Origin: JAYZDF01 sp036337945
GTDB taxonomy: Bacteria; Myxococcota; Kuafuiibacteriia; Kuafuiibacteriales; Kuafuiibacteriaceae
DNA length: 64,000 bases
Assembly (NCBI GenBank): GCA_036337945.1
Contig: JAYZDF010000093.1
Span: forward strand, 1-64,000
Direction of reading: 5' to 3'
Below are positions 35,178 through 42,368 of the stretch, piece by piece (the stretch's first letter is position 1; each line of letters starts with the position of its first letter). Below the pieces are notes generated by a model. It had not been told where the DNA came from. It saw nothing but the letters and a program-made list of their open reading frames with translations, and searched no databases. A program made the translations under genes and the position numbers.

Positions 35178-35562
35178 CACGCAAAGAATATACAGAAGAG
35201 CAGATCGACAACAAGACCCCGCTCTTCTTTCTTGAATTCGGTCACGAGGGAACACAAGGGTCAGGAGGTTGAGTTGGAGCGCTGATGTGCCTTGCAGCTG
35301 CATACGCAATTGAAGACTTCATTACCTAACGACCAAAGTGTGAAAGGCGAGACACCTTAACTAGCATCGGCATACAAACGGAGATCAGACTTGTTACGAG
35401 ATAACTCTCTTTTCGCAAAATGTCCTATAAACGAAAAGACCGCTCATATTAAGGTGTGGAATGAGACGACCAACGGCACCCTAGGCGAAAGGACCACAGC
35501 CTAACGAAAACCTATTCTTGTCCCCTTTTGATATTCCCGAGCAGAGGACTTTATCGATATGC
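35178..35562. other. Intergenic stretch between rpsI terminator and SpoIID/LytB gene
   Basis: No gene is supported. The region must hold the promoter of the SpoIID/LytB gene. A weak minus-strand pair, TTGCGA with TAACAA at 16-base spacing near 35391-35418, is the best I can see. Short open frames here overlap rpsI or its terminator and have no protein-like features. Confidence 0.4.
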
Positions 35563-35595
35563 AAAAAAAAAAGCCGCCCAAAGGGGGGCGGCTTT
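35563..35595 (-). terminator. Strong rho-independent terminator after rpsI
   Basis: AAAGCCGCCC (35570-35579) pairs perfectly with GGGCGGCTTT (35586-35595). On the minus strand the stem is followed by an uninterrupted U-run down to 35563. It ends the rplM-rpsI operon 28 bases after the rpsI stop. Confidence 0.95.
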
Positions 35596-35622
35596 CGTAA
35601 TTCTCCAAATGAAAAAAAGGAT

Positions 35623-36015
35623 TTAGCGTTTAGAGAATTGGAATCGTTTACGAGCACCAGGTTGTCCGTATTTTTTACGTTCAACGCGACGGGAATCGCG
35701 AGTAACGAATCCCGCTTTTTTCAGTGAGTCACGGAAAGAGCCATTGTGTTTGATCAGGGCTCTCGTAATTCCGTGTCGAATCGCGCCTGCTTGACCCGAA
35801 AGACCACCACCGGTGACGTTTATCTTTACGTCAAACTGACCGTTTGTGTCGGTAACATCAAAAGGCTGACGAAGAATCATCTTCAAGGTCTCGCGACCAA
35901 AATATGTATCGAGGTCTCGTTTGTTGACCACGACTTTACCGGTGCCTGGTTGCATCCAAACTCTTGCTACCGCTTCTTTACGGCGTCCTGTTGCGTATTG
36001 TTCTTGTTCTGACAT
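35623..36015 (-). CDS. rpsI: 30S ribosomal protein S9
   Basis: The 130-residue protein is a full-length S9. It starts with the ATGRRKEAVARV block and ends with the basic QFSKR tail that reaches the ribosomal P-site. The internal GGGLSGQAGAIRHGI motif is typical of the family. It follows rplM by 14 bp on the same strand, with AGGAAG before its ATG, forming the conserved rplM-rpsI operon. A strong terminator ends the transcript. Confidence 0.99.
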   Translation of the reverse strand: MSEQEQYATGRRKEAVARVWMQPGTGKVVVNKRDLDTYFGRETLKMILRQPFDVTDTNGQFDVKINVTGGGLSGQAGAIRHGITRALIKHNGSFRDSLKKAGFVTRDSRRVERKKYGQPGARKRFQFSKR

Positions 36016-36029
36016 CGTGAAACTTCCTA

Positions 36030-36485
36030 CTAAATTTCAAACTTTTCAGGCTGTTGAGCCTTGTGAGGATGATCTGGCCCAGCATAGACCTTCAATTTTT
36101 TGATGATTCGGTTACCCAGAGGACCATGAGGAATCATGCCATACACAGCTTTTTTGATGACCAGCTCAGGATTTTTTTCGAGCATAACGTCAGCGCTGCG
36201 TTCTTTTAGATGACCAAACCATTGAGTATGTTTGTAATACGTCTTCTTTGCCGCCTTGTCGTTACCGCGAAACTCGACTTTGTCGGCGTTTACGATAACA
36301 ACGAAATCACCCACATCGTCGTGACGAGTGAACGTAGGCTTGTGCTTGCCGCGTAACAGCGAAGCAACAACTGTAGATAGGCGACCTACACTTTGCCCTT
36401 CAGCGTCCACGATCAACCATTTGCGTTCATGGTTCGCGCGCGTGAAATGCTTCGTAGCTCCAGGGACATTTACAATTTTTTCCAT
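36030..36485 (-). CDS. rplM: 50S ribosomal protein L13
   Basis: The 151-residue protein has the L13 hallmarks: WLIVDAEGQSVGRLST, the KHKPTFTRHDDVGDFVVIVNA block and the MIPHGPLG motif. It is slightly longer than E. coli L13 (142 residues) because of a short N-terminal extension. GGAGAG lies 8 bases before the ATG and is part of a small hairpin. It is the first gene of the rplM-rpsI operon and has a good promoter immediately upstream. Confidence 0.99.
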   Translation of the reverse strand: MEKIVNVPGATKHFTRANHERKWLIVDAEGQSVGRLSTVVASLLRGKHKPTFTRHDDVGDFVVIVNADKVEFRGNDKAAKKTYYKHTQWFGHLKERSADVMLEKNPELVIKKAVYGMIPHGPLGNRIIKKLKVYAGPDHPHKAQQPEKFEI

Positions 36486-36493
36486 AACTAACT

Positions 36494-36506
36494 CTCCGTG
36501 ACGGAG
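36494..36506 (-). promoter_or_regulatory. Leader hairpin overlapping the rplM Shine-Dalgarno
   Basis: The minus-strand leader reads CTCCGTCACGGAG, an exact palindrome around one base. Folding as CTCC/GGAG with a 5-base loop would pair the GGAG used for rplM translation. Its position is at or near the predicted 5' end of the mRNA. L13 regulates its own mRNA in E. coli, so this could be a related control element; that is inference. Confidence 0.35.
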
Positions 36507-36511
36507 TGGCC

Positions 36512-36540
36512 CTCTTATGGACGACGACTGATTGTGTCAA
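36512..36540 (-). promoter_or_regulatory. Promoter of rplM-rpsI
   Basis: A perfect -35 TTGACA (36535-36540 on the minus strand), a 17-base spacer and a -10 TAAGAG (36512-36517). The predicted start near 36505 would leave a leader of only about 20 bases. Confidence 0.65.
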
Positions 36541-36555
36541 GCGACAAACTACACA

Positions 36556-37296
36556 CTAAGCAATCAGCTTTTCTAATTCTGACCGAACCCGTTCATTCAG
36601 TGCATTTCGACCCTCTCCTGTAGGTGAATACCCGGAACCATCGAAGGGTTCCCCGGCCGTCACGTGAATGATTCCAGGATTTGCTGAAAAGGCGCCACTA
36701 GCGAGACAATGTCCGGACCCTTTTACACCGATGGGCAATACCGGGACTTCTGCCTCGGTCGCGATATAAAACGGACCTTTCTTTAACGATCCCAGAGTAC
36801 CTTCTGGGGTCCGAGTACCTTCCGGAAACACCAGAATTGACTGGCCTTTTTCGATAGCTCGACGAGCTCTTTCGACCGAGGCAACCGCCCGTTTCCGATC
36901 CCCGCGATCGACAATAATTGCTGCCCCCCACTGAAGAACCTGACCAAAAACAGGCACGTAGGTCAGTTCGCGTTTGGCGACAAAACGAATAGGAAAAGGA
37001 ATCACTCGATAAAGGGCCACCACATCAAATAGGCTTGAGTGATTGGAAAGAACGAGATACCCGCTTTCATCCACGAGGGAATCAAGTCCCTTTGTGTAGA
37101 TCTGCACATTACAAATCTTTAGGACAAGCCACGACCAGACTTTGGCGACGCGCCAAACGCCAGTGACAGGGAAAATAAATACAATAGGTAGGCAGATGAT
37201 CGCCGCTAGACCGGTAACGAAAACGGATGACCAGAATCTAAGTTTTCCCAACATATGAATCGAAGGACTATTTCTGGCGCGGCGGTAAGCGGTCAT
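36556..37296 (-). CDS. plsC: 1-acyl-sn-glycerol-3-phosphate acyltransferase
   Basis: The 246-residue membrane-associated enzyme transfers an acyl chain to lysophosphatidic acid to form phosphatidic acid. The HX4D acyltransferase motif is at His86-Asp91 (NHSSLFD), and the FPEGTRTPEG motif is at 157-166. A hydrophobic segment at about 22-47 anchors it to the inner membrane. The start at 37296 is supported by GGAGGAGGT 8 bases upstream, even though this overlaps the end of truA by 29 bp; the later in-frame ATG at 37254 has no such site. Its product feeds CdsA, encoded about 7 kb away on the same strand. Confidence 0.95.
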   Translation of the reverse strand: MTAYRRARNSPSIHMLGKLRFWSSVFVTGLAAIICLPIVFIFPVTGVWRVAKVWSWLVLKICNVQIYTKGLDSLVDESGYLVLSNHSSLFDVVALYRVIPFPIRFVAKRELTYVPVFGQVLQWGAAIIVDRGDRKRAVASVERARRAIEKGQSILVFPEGTRTPEGTLGSLKKGPFYIATEAEVPVLPIGVKGSGHCLASGAFSANPGIIHVTAGEPFDGSGYSPTGEGRNALNERVRSELEKLIA

Positions 37297-38062
37297 CGTA
37301 GATGACCTCCTCCAAGCAAAGACCTTGAGGGGGCGCTGTCATTCCAGCTTTTGTCCGATCTTTAGCTGCCAAAATTGCTCGTAATTCGTCAATTGAGATT
37401 TTACCGAGCCCAACATCTCTAAGCGTACCCGCAATCACGCGAACCATATTCTTAACGAATGCGTTTCCCATAACTTCGATATGAACTCGGCAGTAATCTC
37501 CAGAGTTTACGGAAAGCCGAAACAGCTGGCGAACCGCGTGCGCTGCGTTGCAGCCGGTTGCCCGAAATGATGAAAAGTCGTGGGTGCCGATAAGAACCTG
37601 ACCAGCCTTGTGCATCGCTTCCACGTCTAGAGGAGACCGCTCCCACCATGAAAAATCGCGTTCGATAGCGCTCGGCTGCGGAGAGTTCCAAAAAGTGTAT
37701 TTATAGATCTTCCCGCGAGAGTTTCTTCGAGGGCACAACCCCAACTCCACCCATGCACCCTCACGAATGACGATGGACTCAGACGTAAGTGTGGTAAGGC
37801 CTCTTATGTACCCGACGAGTGGAATATCTTGAGATTCTGGTGGGTCGAATGCAATGACCTGTCCTCTGGCGTGTACACCTGCGTCAGTCCGACTGGCATA
37901 TCGTATTTGCATGGGCGTAGACAGCATAGTGCTCAACGCGTCTTCGATAGCCGCCTGAATTGTCGGTATATTCTGAGGAACCTTCTGAGTAGCCCATCCC
38001 CGATAATCACCGCCGTCATACTCAACAATCAGCTTGATGGACTTGCGGGTAGGTTCATTCAT
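37268..38062 (-). CDS. truA: tRNA pseudouridine synthase A
   Basis: The 264-residue protein isomerises uridines 38-40 in the tRNA anticodon stem-loop. The catalytic Asp60 sits in the SRTDAGVHARGQV signature. VEYDGGDYRGWATQ near the N-terminus and the NAFVKNMVRVIAGTL block are also family hallmarks. Length is normal. It overlaps plsC at its 3' end. No clear Shine-Dalgarno precedes its ATG. Confidence 0.97.
   Translation of the reverse strand: MNEPTRKSIKLIVEYDGGDYRGWATQKVPQNIPTIQAAIEDALSTMLSTPMQIRYASRTDAGVHARGQVIAFDPPESQDIPLVGYIRGLTTLTSESIVIREGAWVELGLCPRRNSRGKIYKYTFWNSPQPSAIERDFSWWERSPLDVEAMHKAGQVLIGTHDFSSFRATGCNAAHAVRQLFRLSVNSGDYCRVHIEVMGNAFVKNMVRVIAGTLRDVGLGKISIDELRAILAAKDRTKAGMTAPPQGLCLEEVIYDDRLPPRQK
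37305..37313 (-). promoter_or_regulatory. Ribosome binding site of plsC inside truA
   Basis: The minus strand reads GGAGGAGGT about 8 bases before ATG 37296, within the last codons of truA. It decides the plsC start and suggests coupled translation. Confidence 0.7.
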
Positions 38063-38091
38063 CGAGAGCAGCTATTCAAGGTCTCTTGGAA

Positions 38092-40179
38092 TTAGAATTC
38101 GAGATAAACGCCTGCTCGCCAAGTATTGAAGCTCGCGTCGGTGTTCGTATTCGAAAAATCGAATCCAGCGGCTCCAAAACTATCAACAGAACTCATATTG
38201 TATTCAAAATACAACGAAGACGACACGATGCCGGTAGACGCTCGAAGTTTAGAAGCTGAGGATTCCTCAAGCGTGTTGAGCTCTAAAGCAATGCCCAGGC
38301 TCCCAATAAAACCATATTTTCCGCCCGCGGCGCGACTTGGTTCAGAGGCCCCACTAAAATAAGCCAGGTCTACGTCTCCCACGCCATCGGTGACCCACCA
38401 TAAATAGTATCCTAGGCCTCCTCGCACATAAGGCGTAAGAGGTATTGCGTAATGGTCATCAAAATAGGTTAACCGATAGAATAGTTCGAATCGCAACGGT
38501 AGAATATTGAATACTGTCGTATCACTAGCGACCTCATAGCCGGAGCCGCCGATAACCTCAGTGCTATCGATACGCCCTTTTCCTACGAACTGGATTAGGC
38601 CAAATCCCAGCCCGACTCCCGCATCACCAAACGCATCAAAAAGGTGAAAATCAACGCCCAGATTATATTCAGTATTCTCTTCTTGGTAGCCAAATATATC
38701 GTTAAACGCTTTCTCTTCATGCTGCGCAGGCAAATATGGCCCACCCTCAAAACTCAAGGCCCACTTCATTCCGTCGCCTTCGACTACGTTATGAGCATGA
38801 GCATCGTGTGCCTCGATGAGGCCCCCCGCGAGAAGAGCGAAACAAACGGCAGCAGAAATCGCGAGACGTCGCTTGGCGACGATTTGACGTCTAAGTAACC
38901 ACAACAATACCCCGAAACCTGCAAACGGCAGCATAAGTAGGACGAGCCCGAGTAACGCAAGTGGTATAAGCAGGACCTGAAGCACAGTTCTGGCAAATGG
39001 ACTCTCGGCAACTTCTTTCGCAATAGCGGGAGACCATTGATAGTAGGCTGCAACGAGCGCGGTTCCTACCGTGGTCTGCTTCAAGAAATAATCTCTAAAC
39101 AACCGCAAGATACGCACGGTTGGATGAGCATAAGAACCATGCGCGGCAGTAGCGATAAAGCAGTATCCACCCTCTTCTACTCCACCAAGCTCCGCATGAT
39201 AGTCCGCATAAGTCAGAACAGAAACAGGAAAGGCCGTCGCCGCGTTACTCAGTCCTCCAACAATCTCTGTTGTCGAGACTGAGCGCATCAGGATTAGAGT
39301 ACAGACTCCATTTTTTAGGCCGTCAGTGATGACAATCTCAGAATTAGAGGTTGCAGATTGGCTGATGTAGCCGACACCTGCGAGCTGATTGTCGTCATCA
39401 TCGTATTTACTCAGATAGTTGAGCACGGCTTGAAACTCATCATCAGTGACCTCCTCATTGAAATGAAGACTCAACTTTGCGTTCGCAGCGATAGATGATG
39501 TGGATACGTAGTTCGTGCAACCACGTTGAACAAGCTGTGGAACATCGGGATCAAGACCGCTGGATTTTAGATATAGCACCTCATAACGAGCGAGTTCTGT
39601 ATCGTCACTCTTGGTGAAACTGACCTTAAGGTTGTTATTTCCGGGGTCGATCTTCGTAATCTTGGGCGCACTCGGTCCATCCGCATCAAAGTTGTAGGTA
39701 ACCGCGGCATCGTTGCGGTCGTCCGTGCTCGTGGAATTTGCGCGTTTGACTCGAATAACGACATAACGAGTTTGGTCGCTAAGCTCACATGCTTCGTCGG
39801 TACCAAGAATGGTTCGCGCAGTCAGCGTGAAGGTGTTTCGAGGAATCGCTTGCTGATTTGGTCCTAGCCGGAAAGTTCCGGTCGAATCACCTGAAACAAG
39901 GTCTGAATCGATGAGTCGATCGTCTTCTCCAGGAGATGTCGAATCGGAAACATAGAGTTCATAATCGTAAGACTCTTCAACCGCCCCAAATTCGAAACCA
40001 ACAGAAGCAGCCCAAATAATCTGGTACTCTGTATTGTCAGTACAGTCGGTTTTCCCAATCGTCGTTGTGCTTTCCGTCGGACTGTCAATCGTCACGGTAA
40101 TATTAGATTGGGCCTCAACGAGTTGAGCACTAGAAGCAAGCGCAGAAACCATTAGGCTTTGAAAGACAATTTTTCGCAT
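38092..40179 (-). CDS. Exported protein fusing a CFI-box membrane segment to an outer-membrane-like beta-barrel
   Basis: This 695-residue protein has a signal peptide (residues 1-24, cleavage after VEAQ). Residues of about 25-330 are beta-rich, with a fibronectin-like stretch around 165-240. CFIATAAHGS at about 340 is a CFI-box, which is normally the C-terminal element of such proteins. Two hydrophobic segments follow, at about 398-425 and 440-458, the second resembling a second signal peptide with an A-H-A-H-N end. The last 230 residues alternate polar and aromatic residues and end in VYLEF, like an outer-membrane beta-barrel. The frame is continuous with no sign of frameshift. GGAGAC lies 11 bases before the ATG. 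It could be two ancestral genes fused, or one protein spanning both membranes. Function is unknown. Confidence 0.75.
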   Translation of the reverse strand: MRKIVFQSLMVSALASSAQLVEAQSNITVTIDSPTESTTTIGKTDCTDNTEYQIIWAASVGFEFGAVEESYDYELYVSDSTSPGEDDRLIDSDLVSGDSTGTFRLGPNQQAIPRNTFTLTARTILGTDEACELSDQTRYVVIRVKRANSTSTDDRNDAAVTYNFDADGPSAPKITKIDPGNNNLKVSFTKSDDTELARYEVLYLKSSGLDPDVPQLVQRGCTNYVSTSSIAANAKLSLHFNEEVTDDEFQAVLNYLSKYDDDDNQLAGVGYISQSATSNSEIVITDGLKNGVCTLILMRSVSTTEIVGGLSNAATAFPVSVLTYADYHAELGGVEEGGYCFIATAAHGSYAHPTVRILRLFRDYFLKQTTVGTALVAAYYQWSPAIAKEVAESPFARTVLQVLLIPLALLGLVLLMLPFAGFGVLLWLLRRQIVAKRRLAISAAVCFALLAGGLIEAHDAHAHNVVEGDGMKWALSFEGGPYLPAQHEEKAFNDIFGYQEENTEYNLGVDFHLFDAFGDAGVGLGFGLIQFVGKGRIDSTEVIGGSGYEVASDTTVFNILPLRFELFYRLTYFDDHYAIPLTPYVRGGLGYYLWWVTDGVGDVDLAYFSGASEPSRAAGGKYGFIGSLGIALELNTLEESSASKLRASTGIVSSSLYFEYNMSSVDSFGAAGFDFSNTNTDASFNTWRAGVYLEF

Positions 40180-40227
40180 AAATTTACTAGCTGTCTCCTA
40201 GCACAAACCAAGCGTCGGTCATAAGAC

Positions 40228-41148
40228 CTATTCTAGCCATCTTTCCAACATTAGCACTGTCGGAGTTGCACTTCCTCGGGTCCTTCTATCAGCACATAGG
40301 AAGATTTTTAGCATTTTACCAGCAACAGCAACTTCGCTGATCAACGCGTCTTCGCGCTGTTGACAGTCAACGACGGTATCCAGATCTTTGGCGAATTGTA
40401 GACCTTTCGCGGCTTTCAAGGACTCAACCACCTGGTCTTTATTGGTCTCTTGTCGAAGCTCAATATGAAGAACGGCAGCATCCGCAGAAAAGGTCGGTAT
40501 CATGACCCGAGAAACGAAGATTTCTGGTTTAGATTCAAAGTCCGCAAGTCCGAGTGAAATTTGAGACTCGAGGTGGTCTTCTTTCTCCAATCGAATCGCA
40601 CTAAAGGCAAGCTGCGCAGGTAAAACCTCACTTTCTGGATCCTGCAGTGCGCAAACAGCCCGTGTTTGTGTGAGAAGTTCGTCCATCCCCTCCCGGCCAT
40701 ACACTGACGCGGATTCGTAGGTCGCTAAGTTTAGGCGTATTACACCACGAGACGAGAGCGCGCGCATGACAGCAACGACAGGACTCGCCAAGCCCTGCGG
40801 AATGAGCGTAAATTTTTCAGCAGTAAGGTTCCCGGCCGCTTGAGCATCAAGCATTGGCCAGACGTAGACAGCATCCTCATGGTCGTGGAGCGCGCCAACC
40901 ATGTCGACGATAACTTTACCCAATTTTTTGGCACCTTCAGCCAAACCACGCGCAAAGTCTCCGCCTTCAGTGAGTACGAGACAGTCAGCAAATTGAAGTG
41001 TTTCTGGCCCCAGTAAATAGTCATCAGAGCCTAAATTTTCGCTTGAGGAATAGCGTCGGTATTCTAGATCAAGCTCTCTTTCTTCTATTACCTCAACCAG
41101 GCTTCTTGCCCATTCGGTATGGCCCCCGATTATCCCTATCCGCTTCAT
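40228..41148 (-). CDS. Asd/USG-1-like semialdehyde dehydrogenase homologue, probably inactive
   Basis: The 306-residue protein starts at ATG 41148, directly before the Rossmann motif IGIIGGHTEWAR; a TTG at 41187 is less likely. Overall layout follows aspartate-semialdehyde dehydrogenase, and ESASVYGREGMDEL matches the family substrate-loop region. The catalytic Cys that normally follows PN is replaced (IPQGLASP), and the catalytic GHS His region reads FSADAAV. Both changes are also seen in USG-1-type paralogues, whose role is unclear. I therefore infer that it does not carry out the normal Asd reaction. It is flanked by a DUF465-like gene and the CFI-box protein and does not belong to an obvious pathway cluster. 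Confidence 0.75.
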   Translation of the reverse strand: MKRIGIIGGHTEWARSLVEVIEERELDLEYRRYSSSENLGSDDYLLGPETLQFADCLVLTEGGDFARGLAEGAKKLGKVIVDMVGALHDHEDAVYVWPMLDAQAAGNLTAEKFTLIPQGLASPVVAVMRALSSRGVIRLNLATYESASVYGREGMDELLTQTRAVCALQDPESEVLPAQLAFSAIRLEKEDHLESQISLGLADFESKPEIFVSRVMIPTFSADAAVLHIELRQETNKDQVVESLKAAKGLQFAKDLDTVVDCQQREDALISEVAVAGKMLKIFLCADRRTRGSATPTVLMLERWLE

Positions 41149-41217
41149 ACGAGAAGCAGCGGTATACGAAGTTGCTTGATCAAACAATCACGAATTCAGC
41201 ATCGAGAGCGTTTTGGC

Positions 41218-41469
41218 CTATGAATGACCGACTTTGATGGGTTGCAAAGAAGATATGGTTGCGATGCGATCTTTTTTCGCGAGTTTCAGTTTTTGTAGGT
41301 TCTTCTTTTCTACTTCTTCAACAGGGCTAAGATACAGGCGTTCATTGAGTTCACTCAGTCTGACCTTGAGCTCGTCATGCTCTCGTTGGAGTCGCTGTAC
41401 TTCGATATCCATCGTGTTGAGGTCATGTTGAGGTTCTTGTTCCGCCAAGATCGCATCTGACATAGGCAT
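41218..41469 (-). CDS. DUF465 (YdcH-like) small coiled-coil protein
   Basis: A small protein of 81 to 83 residues depending on which ATG is used (41469 or 41463); AGGAG lies 4 to 10 bases upstream of them. It is predicted to be two alpha helices with heptad Leu spacing (LQREHDELKVRLSELNERL), then a helix rich in Lys and Glu (EVEKKNLQKLKLAKKDRI). This is the DUF465 pattern. Function is not established for the family. It lies between tsaB and the Asd-like gene. Confidence 0.75.
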   Translation of the reverse strand: MPMSDAILAEQEPQHDLNTMDIEVQRLQREHDELKVRLSELNERLYLSPVEEVEKKNLQKLKLAKKDRIATISSLQPIKVGHS

Positions 41470-41651
41470 CTATCTCCTGCCCTTCCTACTCTAACCGCTT
41501 CAGCACAATTCGAGTGGCGGGCCTTACAAGGGTTTTCATGAGCAACTCGTGAACAAACGCGAGCTGACAACGGAGCTAGAATACGATTGACCGAGACAGC
41601 GGTCAACTGAGTCCACTCGGATCTCTGACCGATTTAGCCAAATTCTTGGGA

Positions 41652-42365
41652 TTATTTTTGATTCTTTTCGGCGGCTGACAGCTGGTGATATTTCGGCTCC
41701 AAAGTATCTAATTCGACCACATTTCCCTGCTTTAGCTCATCACGAGCAATTGCTACCAGAGTCGACGCAAGCGGAAACTCCTCGGCCACGCGCTGCCCGT
41801 CTCGCGTGAAGGAATACTGCCAGTTCTTTGGAATTTCCTGGTTATTTGAAGATCGTATAACCGCAGAGAGGCCATCACCTGTAGCGGTCACATTAAGGCC
41901 ATCTAAACGCTCCACCACGTCTTGAACGGTGTACAGCCCATCGGGTAGCTCATCCATCACTTTGCAGCTATTACCCGTGCCCCGGTAAAGCCCTGCGTAC
42001 ACCTCTTTCCCTCTGGCATCGAATATTGGGAGCACGATACTTTCATAGGTTCCGTTTCTGGAACTGGTATGAGTCGCTGCAAGCACTCTCAAAGATGAAA
42101 TAGGTACTACTGGTCGATCGTAAACGATCCCTAAACCTTTGAGGAACGCTAAGCCAATTCGAAGGCCAGTGAACGACCCTGGTCCAATGCTCACTGCGAA
42201 GGCTTCAATCTCGCTTGCGCGCTCTTCAATCAAGCTTGACACTTCTGTTGCTAGACTTCGTCCATGATTCCTCGTTTCGGTAAGAACCGTCTCTCGAATG
42301 TTTCCTTCTGAATCAATGGTGGCAACAGAACCCTTCGCCGTTGACGTTTCAATCCCTAAAATCAT
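41652..42365 (-). CDS. tsaB: tRNA threonylcarbamoyladenosine biosynthesis protein TsaB
   Basis: The 237-residue protein begins with ILGIETSTAKGSVA, the ASKHA-fold phosphate motif, and carries SIGPGSFTGLRIGLAFLKGL. TsaB is the non-catalytic partner that binds TsaD and TsaE to make t6A37 in tRNAs reading ANN codons. The ATG lies only 3 bases after the rseP stop, so translation is likely coupled. tsaD and tsaE are not in the window. Length is normal. Confidence 0.96.
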   Translation of the reverse strand: MILGIETSTAKGSVATIDSEGNIRETVLTETRNHGRSLATEVSSLIEERASEIEAFAVSIGPGSFTGLRIGLAFLKGLGIVYDRPVVPISSLRVLAATHTSSRNGTYESIVLPIFDARGKEVYAGLYRGTGNSCKVMDELPDGLYTVQDVVERLDGLNVTATGDGLSAVIRSSNNQEIPKNWQYSFTRDGQRVAEEFPLASTLVAIARDELKQGNVVELDTLEPKYHQLSAAEKNQK

Positions 42366-42368
42366 GTA

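Noticed and set aside
38092..40179. Frameshift or missed stop joining two genes
   Set aside because: The frame runs without interruption and no second start with a good ribosome binding site was found before the barrel part. It is kept as one gene, with the fusion noted.
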